From Synergistaceae bacterium (lineage in GTDB: Bacteria; Synergistota; Synergistia; Synergistales; Aminobacteriaceae): DNA of 17,097 nucleotides. Below, one piece after another: positions 7,366 through 14,228 of the stretch (within the stretch, counting starts at the first letter, position 1; every line of letters starts with the position of its first letter). Under the pieces are notes generated by a model. That model did not search any database and had not been told where the DNA came from. It was given only the letters and a program-made list of their open reading frames with translations. The stretch covers positions 1 to 17,097 of the forward strand of contig JAFTBT010000161.1 of NCBI GenBank assembly GCA_017455085.1, written 5' to 3'. A program made the position numbers and the translations under genes.

Positions 7366-8250
7366 TCACTCCTTGCTCCCGTAAATCATCCGCCCAAGCT
7401 CCGAATCTTTGTCCAGCATGATAATCTTCTCTCCCTTCCCGCTAAATGACTTCTTCAGCGCATCAAGAGACCTCAGGAAATTATAGAACTCTGCCTTCTC
7501 CGGAGTGTTATACGCACTCTGCAATATCCTCATGTACTCCACTTCACCCTCAGACACCAGAATATCCGCACTCTGTTCCGCACCGGCTATCCTCACCGCC
7601 GCAAGCCTGTCCGTACTGTTCCGAATCTTCTGCGCCTCAGAGTTCCCCTCCGCAGTAAACGATGCCGCTATGTTCTGCCGCTCCGAAATCATACGCTCAT
7701 ACACCGCAGCTTTGTTGTCGTTGGGCAAATCCAGTGCCTTTATCTCCGTCTGCACTATCGCTATCCCGTACATGCCTATATCCGAGTTTGAGTCCTCAGC
7801 TATTTTTGTGGACAGCTTCCCGCCCCGAGCCTCTATCACTTCGTCCTGCGTCATTGACGATATTACGTTCTTCACCGCGTTGTACACAGCCGCCTCGATT
7901 CGTTCACGAGCACGTGCCTCTATCGCGTTGAGGGTCTGGATGTACTTCACAGGGTCTATCACTCTCCACGTAACATAGTTATCCGCAATCATGGATTTCT
8001 TGTCCTTAGTGATCACGCCGCTTCTGGGTATGTCGTACAGGTGCAATTTCTTCGTGATCTTCCTGACAGTATTAACGCCAGGCATCATGAACTTTATTCC
8101 GGGAGTATCGCTGACAGATACTATCTTCCCGAACTTGAACAGTGCAGCATACTCATTCGGGCCAATAATATACGTGCAGAAAGGTATACCTAGAAACACT
8201 ACAGCCGCAAAAAATATTAATACTGTCCTGAACATAAAGCCTTTATTCAT
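7366..8250 (-). CDS. hflC: HflC-like SPFH/band 7 membrane protein
   Basis: HflC and HflK form a membrane complex that encloses and modulates the FtsH protease. The 294-residue protein has one N-terminal transmembrane helix (about 8-28) followed by a band 7 domain (GPNEYAALFKFGK, GIKFMMPGVNTV) and a long charged, coiled-coil-prone region (ARARERIEAAVYNAV, ISERQNIAASFTAEG). The C-terminus lacks a second membrane segment, as in HflC. I chose the ATG at 8250, which has AGGAGG 8 nt upstream. An in-frame GTG at 8259 directly abuts that ribosome site and is unlikely. It follows hflK by 12 nt and is surely co-transcribed. Assignment as HflC rather than another SPFH protein rests on the pairing. Confidence 0.9.
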   Translation of the reverse strand: MNKGFMFRTVLIFFAAVVFLGIPFCTYIIGPNEYAALFKFGKIVSVSDTPGIKFMMPGVNTVRKITKKLHLYDIPRSGVITKDKKSMIADNYVTWRVIDPVKYIQTLNAIEARARERIEAAVYNAVKNVISSMTQDEVIEARGGKLSTKIAEDSNSDIGMYGIAIVQTEIKALDLPNDNKAAVYERMISERQNIAASFTAEGNSEAQKIRNSTDRLAAVRIAGAEQSADILVSEGEVEYMRILQSAYNTPEKAEFYNFLRSLDALKKSFSGKGEKIIMLDKDSELGRMIYGSKE

Positions 8251-8262
8251 GATTCGCACCTC

Positions 8263-9165
8263 CTAAAATTTGTCGACAGGTAATAACTTTTGTGATGCCC
8301 CGTCCGTGATGATGACTTTTGCGTCCGGAAGAATCTGCTCTATCGTCTCGTAAAAGAGTCTCTGTTTCGTGATTAACGGGTATGCTTTGTACTCGTCGAA
8401 CATGTTGCTGAATCTCGCGGCCTGACCTTTTGCTTCGGCTATACGTGCCGACTTCACAGCCTGTGCTTTCTGTATGACCTGGTCAGCTTTCGCTTCTGCT
8501 GCCGGAATCTGCTCGGACTGGTACTTTTTCGCGGCGTTGATCATGGTCTCGCGTGCCTGCCGTGCTGTCTCCACTTCCTTGAAGGCCTGAATGATCTTGT
8601 CGGTGGGAGGCTCTGCATCCTGAACGGTCAGGTTCACACACTGAAGGCCTATGCCGCTTTTCGTGAGCATGTCGGTGAGTTTCTCGCGGACTGCCGTCTG
8701 AATCTCGCTCTTGGCCGTAGTGATGACCTCATCAACAGGATAGTCAGCAACAGTACTCCGGATGCAGGACAGCAGCATATTTCGCAGAATGAGTTCTGGA
8801 TCGTCTGAGTTGTACAGATACGCGACAGGATCGGAGACTTTGTACTCAAGGTAGAAATCGATGTTCACGAAGTTGAAGTCGGAAGTGATCATTACGCTTT
8901 CTTCTTCGCGGTTGAGGTTTCGGCCCTTTTTGTCGGTGTCGTAGCCTATACCTGTGCCGTGAGTGGTCATGTCCACGATTCTGACTCTCTGGATGAACGG
9001 TATCTTGAAGTACAGGCCTGCGGTATCTGTCCGGACGATTGATCCGAACATGGTGATGACTGCCTGTTCCTGTTCGCCGACAGTGTAGAAGCCGTCAAAG
9101 CCTATTGCCACAGCAGCAATGATTATGACGATGACAGGGAGAAGAAATTTTTCGTTCCTTAGCAT
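8263..9165 (-). CDS. hflK: HflK-like SPFH/band 7 membrane protein
   Basis: This is the partner of the HflC-like protein in a membrane-bound SPFH complex expected to control FtsH proteolysis. The 300-residue protein has an N-terminal membrane helix (about 6-26), the band 7 start GFYTVGEQEQAVITMFGS (about 20-37), LYFKIPFIQRV and the conserved DPVAYLYN segment. An Ala/Glu/Lys/Gln-rich helical region follows (AAEAKADQVIQKAQAVKSAR), then a C-terminal IEQILPDAKVIIT strand. The start at 9165 is favoured by AAAGGAGG 9 nt upstream. An ATG at 9198 would add 11 unconserved residues and precede the predicted -10. A promoter lies just upstream. No ftsH gene is visible in the window. Confidence 0.9.
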   Translation of the reverse strand: MLRNEKFLLPVIVIIIAAVAIGFDGFYTVGEQEQAVITMFGSIVRTDTAGLYFKIPFIQRVRIVDMTTHGTGIGYDTDKKGRNLNREEESVMITSDFNFVNIDFYLEYKVSDPVAYLYNSDDPELILRNMLLSCIRSTVADYPVDEVITTAKSEIQTAVREKLTDMLTKSGIGLQCVNLTVQDAEPPTDKIIQAFKEVETARQARETMINAAKKYQSEQIPAAEAKADQVIQKAQAVKSARIAEAKGQAARFSNMFDEYKAYPLITKQRLFYETIEQILPDAKVIITDGASQKLLPVDKF

Positions 9166-9197
9166 GAAAATATGCCTCCTTTGGGATTTTATGTGCA

Positions 9198-9227
9198 AGT
9201 ATACATGACTGATATAATACCCTGCAA
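9198..9227 (-). promoter_or_regulatory. Predicted sigma-70 promoter of hflK-hflC
   Basis: On the minus strand TTGCAG (9222-9227), an 18-nt spacer and TATACT (9198-9203) lie just upstream of the hflK ribosome site. This also argues against the upstream start at 9198. Confidence 0.6.
9213..9218 (+). promoter_or_regulatory. Possible -10 of the glycosyltransferase unit
   Basis: TATAAT lies 47 nt before the ATG of the glycosyltransferase gene, within the spacer of the divergent hflK promoter. The -35 (TATGTG at 17 nt) is poor. If real, the two overlapping promoters would compete for polymerase. Confidence 0.4.
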
Positions 9228-9265
9228 AATCCAGCCGCTAATAGAGAGAGAAGAATCTACCTAAC

Positions 9266-10345
9266 ATGAAAGTTTTGCTGATAGAGACAGCTTCAGGAGG
9301 TCACCATGATTATTATGCCTCAGCACTCCAGAAAGCTGCAGATGAAACAGTCTACATTGTCCCTGAGAAAATAGAGGGCATAGCGTCAAAGCAGATAGTA
9401 ATTGATTCAGGATTTGCCATGAAGAAAAGTTTTTGGGGCTATCTTGCGTGGCTTCGGAAGATTCACAGAGTCGTCAAGGCCGAGAATCCGGACGTGATAC
9501 ATTTCCTGTATGGAGACATTTTCTACAGGAACTTCGGGCTTGGGCTCAAGTATGCCTGCTCAGGAAAGGACTGCATAATGACCTGCCACCACATCAGGCG
9601 CAGCAGACTACATGACTTCAGTCTCAGGAGAATAGCACACTGTCTGAAGGCTCTCGTAGTACACACTGAGTCCCTGAAAAATGATCTTGATGCTATGGGG
9701 CTGGTGAATGCTGTGCAAATAGATTACCCTGAATTTATGGAGCTTGCTTGCATTCCGCGCGATGAGGCACTTGCTGAACTTGGGATAGCTGTTCAGGACG
9801 GAGATAGAGTACTGCTCGCACTGGGAGGGACTCGCAGGGATAAGGGGCTTGATATTCTGCTGGAGGCACTCAAAACCGTAAAAGGACGTTTTCACTTGAT
9901 AGTTGCCGGAGAAGAAAACACATACAAGCGCGACTTTATACTTGCTGAGTCTGCTGGATATGATTCTCGTGTGTCGTTGATTCTTGAGCATCTTGACGAC
10001 AAGAAATTTGTGCAGTGCTTGAACGCCGCAGATATAGTAGTTCTGCCGTACAGGAAGATTTTTGACGGAGCAAGCGGGCCTCTGACTGACGGGGTATATA
10101 TCGGGAAAATGATTGTAGGTCCTTCGCATGGGAGCATAGGCAGAGCGATAACAGCTAACCATTTGGGGCTGACGTTTGAGGCTGAGAATGTGGAGAGTCT
10201 TTCGCGGGCTATTGACGAAGCATTGAGCGGTAATTTTGTTCCGGATGAGAGCTACAGAGCATATCAGGAGAGATTACGGCTTGAGATATTCATAGAGCGT
10301 TACAGGGAACTATACAGGTATTCTCACGGCCGGCACACATGCTAA
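9266..10345 (+). CDS. GT4-like family glycosyltransferase
   Basis: This protein is predicted to transfer a sugar from a nucleotide donor to a surface glycan or lipid acceptor. The 359 residues show a GT-B fold. The N-terminal half begins MKVLLIETASGGHHDYYASAL and contains DVIHFLYGD and MTCHHIRRSR. The C-terminal half has the nucleotide-sugar domain with LLALGGTRRDKGLDILLEAL (about 184-203), a GEENTYKRDF segment, LNAADIVVLPYR (about 253-264) and a GASGPLTDGVYIGKMIV stretch. The typical GT4 EX7E motif is not obvious. Its start has a purine-rich GAGAGAGAAG about 13 nt upstream. It heads a three-gene plus-strand unit. No other envelope genes lie nearby, so the acceptor is unknown. Confidence 0.85.
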   Translation: MKVLLIETASGGHHDYYASALQKAADETVYIVPEKIEGIASKQIVIDSGFAMKKSFWGYLAWLRKIHRVVKAENPDVIHFLYGDIFYRNFGLGLKYACSGKDCIMTCHHIRRSRLHDFSLRRIAHCLKALVVHTESLKNDLDAMGLVNAVQIDYPEFMELACIPRDEALAELGIAVQDGDRVLLALGGTRRDKGLDILLEALKTVKGRFHLIVAGEENTYKRDFILAESAGYDSRVSLILEHLDDKKFVQCLNAADIVVLPYRKIFDGASGPLTDGVYIGKMIVGPSHGSIGRAITANHLGLTFEAENVESLSRAIDEALSGNFVPDESYRAYQERLRLEIFIERYRELYRYSHGRHTC

Positions 10346-10382
10346 AATACGTCAACATTTCCCCAAAGGAGACAACATACAC

Positions 10383-10835
10383 ATGAAACTGAATGACATA
10401 ATCAGGATCGATAACCCTGCTGATTACAAGCTGCACTTCGCAAAAGACAGCTCTAAGGTTGGCGGAGGTCATCCATTTGATGCGTATCTTGCGTCGTTTG
10501 AGAACTGGCTGAACTGGCATAGGTATCCTGCACGTGATGGAGCGGATCGTTTCAACAGAAGATACATACTTTCCTTCATGGATTTTTCTATTGAGAAGCC
10601 CGGCACGTTATTGTTCGGAGGAATATTTGAAGTATTGAGCAGACATCCTGAGCGTAATGATTCCTCACAATTTTACGATATACGGCTGATTGATGATTAC
10701 AGTTACTTGATAGGCGGAATTGTGGTGCGGAAACTTGATACAGGCAGGTCTACAGTTATGAAACTGGAAGAATATTATGACAGCATAGAAGTTGTAGAAA
10801 TACTGCCCAAACGATACTTAGCAGTCAGGGGATGA
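10383..10835 (+). CDS. Stand-alone N-terminal domain of GIY-YIG-type proteins (no nuclease domain)
   Basis: The 150-residue sequence (MKLNDIIRIDNPADYKLHF, RRYILSFMDF, TLLFGGIFEVLSR, LIGGIVVRKL, EEYYDSIEVVEILPKRY) resembles, from memory, the roughly 150-residue N-terminal domain that precedes a GIY-YIG nuclease domain in many Bacillota proteins. There the text reaches EILPEPY and then continues into the nuclease. Here the reading frame stops seven residues after the ILPK motif, so no nuclease domain is present. The next gene starts 11 nt later, leaving no room for a remnant. AAAGGAG lies 11 nt before the ATG. Function unknown; a truncated survivor or a free regulatory/DNA-binding domain are both possible. 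Confidence 0.75.
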   Translation: MKLNDIIRIDNPADYKLHFAKDSSKVGGGHPFDAYLASFENWLNWHRYPARDGADRFNRRYILSFMDFSIEKPGTLLFGGIFEVLSRHPERNDSSQFYDIRLIDDYSYLIGGIVVRKLDTGRSTVMKLEEYYDSIEVVEILPKRYLAVRG

Positions 10836-10846
10836 GGTAAAAATTC

Positions 10847-11911
10847 ATGAGCAAGATATACAACATTTACGGCACTGATTCCCACAGCATGACCAAGAAA
10901 TTACTGGAGGCCTCTGACGCAATAAAGCTAGTCCCATCCGGAGGCAGTGTAGCCCTGAAACCGAATCTAGTAGTTGCAGGACACCCAGACAACGGCGCAA
11001 CCACACATGCAGGAGTTCTCGCTGGATGTATAGAGTATTTTTGTGACGCAGGTGTTCACGACATAAGCATAATCGAGGGCAGCTGGGTAGGCGACAACAC
11101 AAACAGGGCCATGAAGGCGGCAGGCTATGATGAGATTTGCAGAAGGTATGACGTGGAATTTTTCGACCTGAAGCGCGACAAGACCCGCAGCATAGAGACT
11201 CCAATAGGCCCGATAGAGATATGTGCTCGTGCACTGGATGCTGGGCTGCTGGTGAATCTGCCTGTGCTGAAGGGACATTGCCAGACCAGAATGACGTGTG
11301 CGCTTAAGAATCTCAAGGGGTGTATTCCCGACAAGGAGAAGCGGAGATTCCACGCGATAGGCCTGACGCGTCCGATAGCTGCACTCGGCACGGCACTAAA
11401 GGCGGGATTGATAGTAGTGGACAGCATTTGCGGAGACCTGAGTTTTGAGGAAGGAGGCAACCCGATTCACACTAACCGGATGTTTTTGGGGACGGATCCG
11501 GTGAAGATTGACGCATACGGATGCAGCTTGATGGGGCTTGAGCTGGATCGTGTGGCGTATGTTCCTGTGGCGGAGATGTTCGGCGCGGGAAGCACGAAGT
11601 TTTCTGCGGAGGACATTGTGAACCTGAATGAGCCTGTGGATGCGGGGAAGTATCCTAAACGTTCAGGTGAGACAACGTATTTCACTCGGAATGTGCATGA
11701 AGACTCTGCGTGTTCGGCGTGCTATGCGGCACTGGTGAGGGCGTTGTACACACACGACACGGGCAGAAGCAGAGAGATATATATCGGTCAGGGCTGGAGG
11801 GGCAAAAAGATTCCTGAAGGTGCGCTAGGTATAGGCCAGTGCTGTGCTGGAGCGGGAGAATGCGTGAAGGGGTGTCCTCCGAGTGCGAAGGATATTGCAG
11901 AAAAATTTTAG
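10847..11911 (+). CDS. DUF362 domain-containing iron-sulfur protein
   Basis: The 354-residue protein carries a DUF362 domain: VALKPNLVVAGHP, GATTHAGVLAGCIEYF, IIEGSWVGDNT, LVNLPVLKGHCQTRMTCALKNLKGCIPDKEK and GTDPVKIDAYGCSLM. The biochemical role of the family is poorly defined. Many members carry 4Fe-4S clusters. The C-terminus is cysteine-rich: CSAC (about 288-291) and CCx5Cx3C (Cys332, 333, 339, 343), followed by PPSA. This does not match the standard CxxCxxCxxxC ferredoxin spacing but could still bind a cluster. There is no signal peptide. It is the third gene of the glycosyltransferase unit, 11 nt after the previous stop, with a modest GAGG ribosome site. No good terminator follows before the next predicted promoter. 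Confidence 0.88.
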   Translation: MSKIYNIYGTDSHSMTKKLLEASDAIKLVPSGGSVALKPNLVVAGHPDNGATTHAGVLAGCIEYFCDAGVHDISIIEGSWVGDNTNRAMKAAGYDEICRRYDVEFFDLKRDKTRSIETPIGPIEICARALDAGLLVNLPVLKGHCQTRMTCALKNLKGCIPDKEKRRFHAIGLTRPIAALGTALKAGLIVVDSICGDLSFEEGGNPIHTNRMFLGTDPVKIDAYGCSLMGLELDRVAYVPVAEMFGAGSTKFSAEDIVNLNEPVDAGKYPKRSGETTYFTRNVHEDSACSACYAALVRALYTHDTGRSREIYIGQGWRGKKIPEGALGIGQCCAGAGECVKGCPPSAKDIAEKF

Positions 11912-11951
11912 TGATTCCGATTTTGCATACGATAAAAATGCGTAAAATAAT

Positions 11952-11980
11952 TTGGTTTTTTTACGAAGTTGCGATAAAAT
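11952..11980 (+). promoter_or_regulatory. Predicted sigma-70 promoter upstream of the omega-RNA-like locus
   Basis: TTGGTT (11952-11957), a 17-nt spacer and TAAAAT (11975-11980). A transcript would start near 11987. No ORF with a ribosome site follows within the transcript, which suggests a non-coding product. Confidence 0.55.
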
Positions 11981-12001
11981 ACGTAGCTATGTGAACAAGA
12001 T

Positions 12002-12142
12002 TAATTGCAGTACGTCTCTCCGGAACAGAGAGCGAAGAGTCTTGTGGAGGTTTGTTCCTCTGCATTGGTATCGTATGATATTTAGTGTAAGAACTCGCCT
12101 ATGAAGCAAGAAGCCCACGTCTAAATAACTTGGGTAGTTCAC
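12002..12142 (+). mobile_element. IS200/IS605 right-end / TnpB omega-RNA-like remnant
   Basis: One plus-strand frame (12014-12124) reads VSPEQRAKSLVEVCSSALVS, then after an in-frame TAG, CKNSPMKQEAHV and TAA. The MKQEA-type ending is what I remember from the C-termini of IS605-family TnpB proteins. Directly after comes the hairpin CCCACGT/ACTTGGG (12114-12134) and GTAGTTCAC, ending at 12142, which resembles the right end of such elements and the 3' scaffold of their omega RNA. Other hairpins are CTCTC/GAGAG and GGAGG/CCTCT. No tnpB or tnpA body lies upstream. With its own promoter and a terminator at 12241 it could be an orphan guide-like RNA of up to 290 nt, or only debris. I considered 6S RNA and found no match. 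Confidence 0.5.
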
Positions 12143-12240
12143 CTGTTCATGGCGCAGGCATATATTCCCCGTCCTTGTTAAGGGGATAAGAGGATTTGCG
12201 CATTTCCTGTGTCATCGAAACCAGTATCCTTCCCCCTTAG

Positions 12241-12275
12241 CCCGGTGTCTGACGCAAAAGGCACCGGGTATTTTT
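12241..12275 (+). terminator. Rho-independent terminator ending the plus-strand unit
   Basis: CCCGGTG pairs with CACCGGG around a loop of about 14 nt and is followed by TATTTTTG. Just before it, GGGGA..AGGAT (12183-12194) can pair with ATCCTTCCCC (12226-12235) in a long imperfect hairpin. It would end the transcript from the 11952 promoter. Confidence 0.85.
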
Positions 12276-12398
12276 GTGTGTTGAGTGTTTGGTGATGAGG
12301 CATGAGTGTGTGTGAATATATACGTCAACGTGTGTGTGTATACGCACGGCAACACTAGCAGCAAGCATCGCGTGAATATATACATCCACACTGGCAGA

Positions 12399-12433
12399 GA
12401 AATCATCAGCGTCATTCCCTCAACTGCCTTCAC
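12399..12433 (-). repeat. Decayed duplicate of the nfeD 3' end
   Basis: Bases 12399-12433 match 12496-12530, the end of nfeD, at 30 of 35 positions, offset 97 bp. On the minus strand it encodes VKAVEGMTLMIS against VKGIDGMTLIIS in NfeD. A second short match (TTGGGAGCT) lies further upstream in the same order, but the intervening bases carry stops. The remainder of 12276-12482 holds a 12-nt repeat, GTGAATATATAC (12312 and 12372), and a GT-rich stretch, and no gene. Confidence 0.65.
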
Positions 12434-12482
12434 AGTTTATGCGTCATGTTTTAGCGCAATGATCAGCTCCCAAACTCTGCAC

Positions 12483-13778
12483 TCACTCTTCAGGGGAAAT
12501 AATCAGCGTCATTCCATCAATCCCCTTCACTGTTCCCGAAGCTCCCAGCTGCAACATCCCTGCTTCCGTCCTCGCACGCCATATCTCCCCGTGACACATC
12601 ACCTGCCCAAAATCTACAGCATTCACTTCACTCACTGCCTTAACCTTCAGGCCAAGCATCCCCTTTGTGCCTGTAGCTACTTTTCTGCGAAGACCCTTGA
12701 TCACAAAATACGCCGCTAACCCGAAACATATCCCCAGTGATACAGCTATTCCGACTATCAGCGTCATAGATATCTGCAGCAGCTCTCCGCCCGGTGCTCT
12801 GAACAAAAACACTCCACCCAAGCAAAACACAGGCAGCCCCAGCAGCGATAACAGCCCCGAAGTCCCCGCAATCAGGTCTACAGCCATGAGGATTATTCCT
12901 GCGGCAATTAACACTATTCCCGCCCAGTTGAACGGCAGCATCTTCAGGCCTATAGCTCCCAGCAAAAGCATAACCCCTCCAGTTGTGCCGAGTATGAACC
13001 CGCCCGGAGTAATCACCTCGAAGAATATCGCCATGATTCCCCCAGAGAGCAGCAGGTACGCGATTTCCGGACTCGATACGAACTGCACAATGCGCTCGGT
13101 CAATGACATGCCCGCACGTGAGATTACGACTTCATCGTCAAGATTCAGAGTCATAGACGACTGCCCGAACTTTATGCGCCGGCCTCGTACTGCCTTGATG
13201 AGCGAGTCAATATCTCCGGCAATGAGGTCTATAGCTTTTGCTTTGAGAGCTTCTGTTGCTGTGAGGGAGATACTTTCGTCAATCATCTGTTCGGCGATTT
13301 TCTGGTTGCGGCCTCTGAGCTGGACGACACTACGCATCTGTGCCTTCAGGTCGTTCATGACTTTGCTGGTCATGGTTTCGTCCCCGATGTCTTTGCCTCC
13401 TGCTGTTACTGGATGTGCAGCACCTATATTTGTGCCGGGAGACATTGCGGCTATGTGTGAAGCCTGAACTATGAAGGCTCCTGCACTGGCTGCTCGGCCT
13501 CCTGGAGGAATCCACATAGCTACAGGGACGCGTGAGGAGAGTATGGCCTGAACGATTCCGCGCATGGCTTCGACCAGTCCGCCGGGAGTGTCCAGCTCAA
13601 AGATGATCAGGGAGTCGCCTTTGGATTCTGAAGCAGCTATGACGTTTTTGACGAACTCCTCAAGCTGTACGCCGACTGTGCCGTGAAGGTCTGCGAGTGT
13701 TACTGTTGAACGGGCATGTGCTGGTAGAGTTAGGAGTGATAGTGCTATTAGTGTGATAGTGAGTAGAGTTTTCTTCAT
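12483..13778 (-). CDS. NfeD family membrane serine protease (ClpP-class)
   Basis: Long NfeD proteins combine a periplasmic or extracellular ClpP-like protease with membrane helices and a soluble OB-fold tail; they are thought to act with stomatin/SPFH proteins. The 431-residue protein has a signal peptide (1-22, cleavage after AHA). The protease domain follows, with ELDTPGGLVEAM (61-72) and GRAASAGAFI, giving nucleophile Ser98. The general base is probably Lys139, at nearly the same spacing as Ser97/Lys138 in Pyrococcus PH1510. Four or more transmembrane segments lie at about 230-345 (YLLLSGGIMAIFFEV, GVMLLLGAIGLKM). The OB-fold domain lies at about 365-431 and ends GMTLIISPEE. AGGAG lies 11 nt before the ATG. 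It follows an Rpn-type pseudogene, so its promoter may have changed. The hflK/hflC pair elsewhere in the window is a possible partner. Confidence 0.92.
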   Translation of the reverse strand: MKKTLLTITLIALSLLTLPAHARSTVTLADLHGTVGVQLEEFVKNVIAASESKGDSLIIFELDTPGGLVEAMRGIVQAILSSRVPVAMWIPPGGRAASAGAFIVQASHIAAMSPGTNIGAAHPVTAGGKDIGDETMTSKVMNDLKAQMRSVVQLRGRNQKIAEQMIDESISLTATEALKAKAIDLIAGDIDSLIKAVRGRRIKFGQSSMTLNLDDEVVISRAGMSLTERIVQFVSSPEIAYLLLSGGIMAIFFEVITPGGFILGTTGGVMLLLGAIGLKMLPFNWAGIVLIAAGIILMAVDLIAGTSGLLSLLGLPVFCLGGVFLFRAPGGELLQISMTLIVGIAVSLGICFGLAAYFVIKGLRRKVATGTKGMLGLKVKAVSEVNAVDFGQVMCHGEIWRARTEAGMLQLGASGTVKGIDGMTLIISPEE

Positions 13779-13794
13779 GGTTGTGATTCTCCTG

Positions 13795-14228
13795 TCAAGA
13801 ATTTAGTTCGGCCTTGACGGCGTTGATCTGTTCGGGTGTGCTTCCTGGTGAGTGCATGAGTTCACACACTGTGTTGAGCATTCCGTTGCGTCCTTCCGCG
13901 TGTAGTTCACGTCCGTATAGTGTATTCCTCACATAAACGCGCCTCCATCTTGTATTATTCTCATCTCATCGGATAATCTCATGATAAACGTAACACTGCT
14001 AGATTCCCACAGCATAAACTCCAGAAAAACCTTCAGTTCTTCGTTGATGTCGTCAGATTTTCCGTGAGTGTTCAGGAATATTGTAACAGCTCAGTCAGCC
14101 AAAATCAGGTAGTCAAGTTCTTTGCAGGCATATGTGTCGGCCAAGTCCGAACGAGTCAATCATGCATGTGAATATCTCGAACACGTCAAAGCATAGCACT
14201 CTGGTGTTGTCTGAACGTTTTACTCTGT
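13795..14228 (-). pseudogene. Rpn-type PD-(D/E)XK nuclease/transposase, broken
   Basis: This gap contains the decayed C-terminal part of a PD-(D/E)XK nuclease family transposase. One minus-strand frame reads IFLNTHGKSDDINEELKVFL, then EFMLWES, up to a TGA at 13929, like the FLNTKGT..ISPELxxFLxYV segment of the family. A second frame continues YGRELHAEGRNGMLNTVCEL and PGSTPEQINAVKAE to a TGA at 13795, like the EGR-rich tail. Further upstream YRVKRSDNTRVLCFDVFEIF resembles the strand before the LEI..LE motif. At least two frameshifts and several stops separate the pieces. The catalytic N-terminal half is missing. Its upstream end overlaps the last 9 nt of the ankyrin gene, out of frame. Confidence 0.65.

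Noticed and set aside
8263..9198. Longer HflK starting at 9198
   Set aside because: The ATG at 9165 has AAAGGAGG at proper distance, and the predicted -10 box overlaps 9198.
11987..12170. 6S RNA at the structured locus
   Set aside because: I could not fold a single long hairpin with a central bubble, and the TnpB-like reading frame and right-end-like hairpin explain the sequence better.
12301..12393. GT-rich repeat with GTGAATATATAC at 12312 and 12372 as a CRISPR or iteron array
   Set aside because: There are only two imperfect copies, with a GT-rich spacer and no neighbouring cas or replication genes.
12667..13467. 266-codon plus-strand open frame opposite nfeD
   Set aside because: It is the mirror of a clear NfeD protease gene, has low-complexity Ser/Pro/Ile composition, no ribosome site and no recognisable motif.
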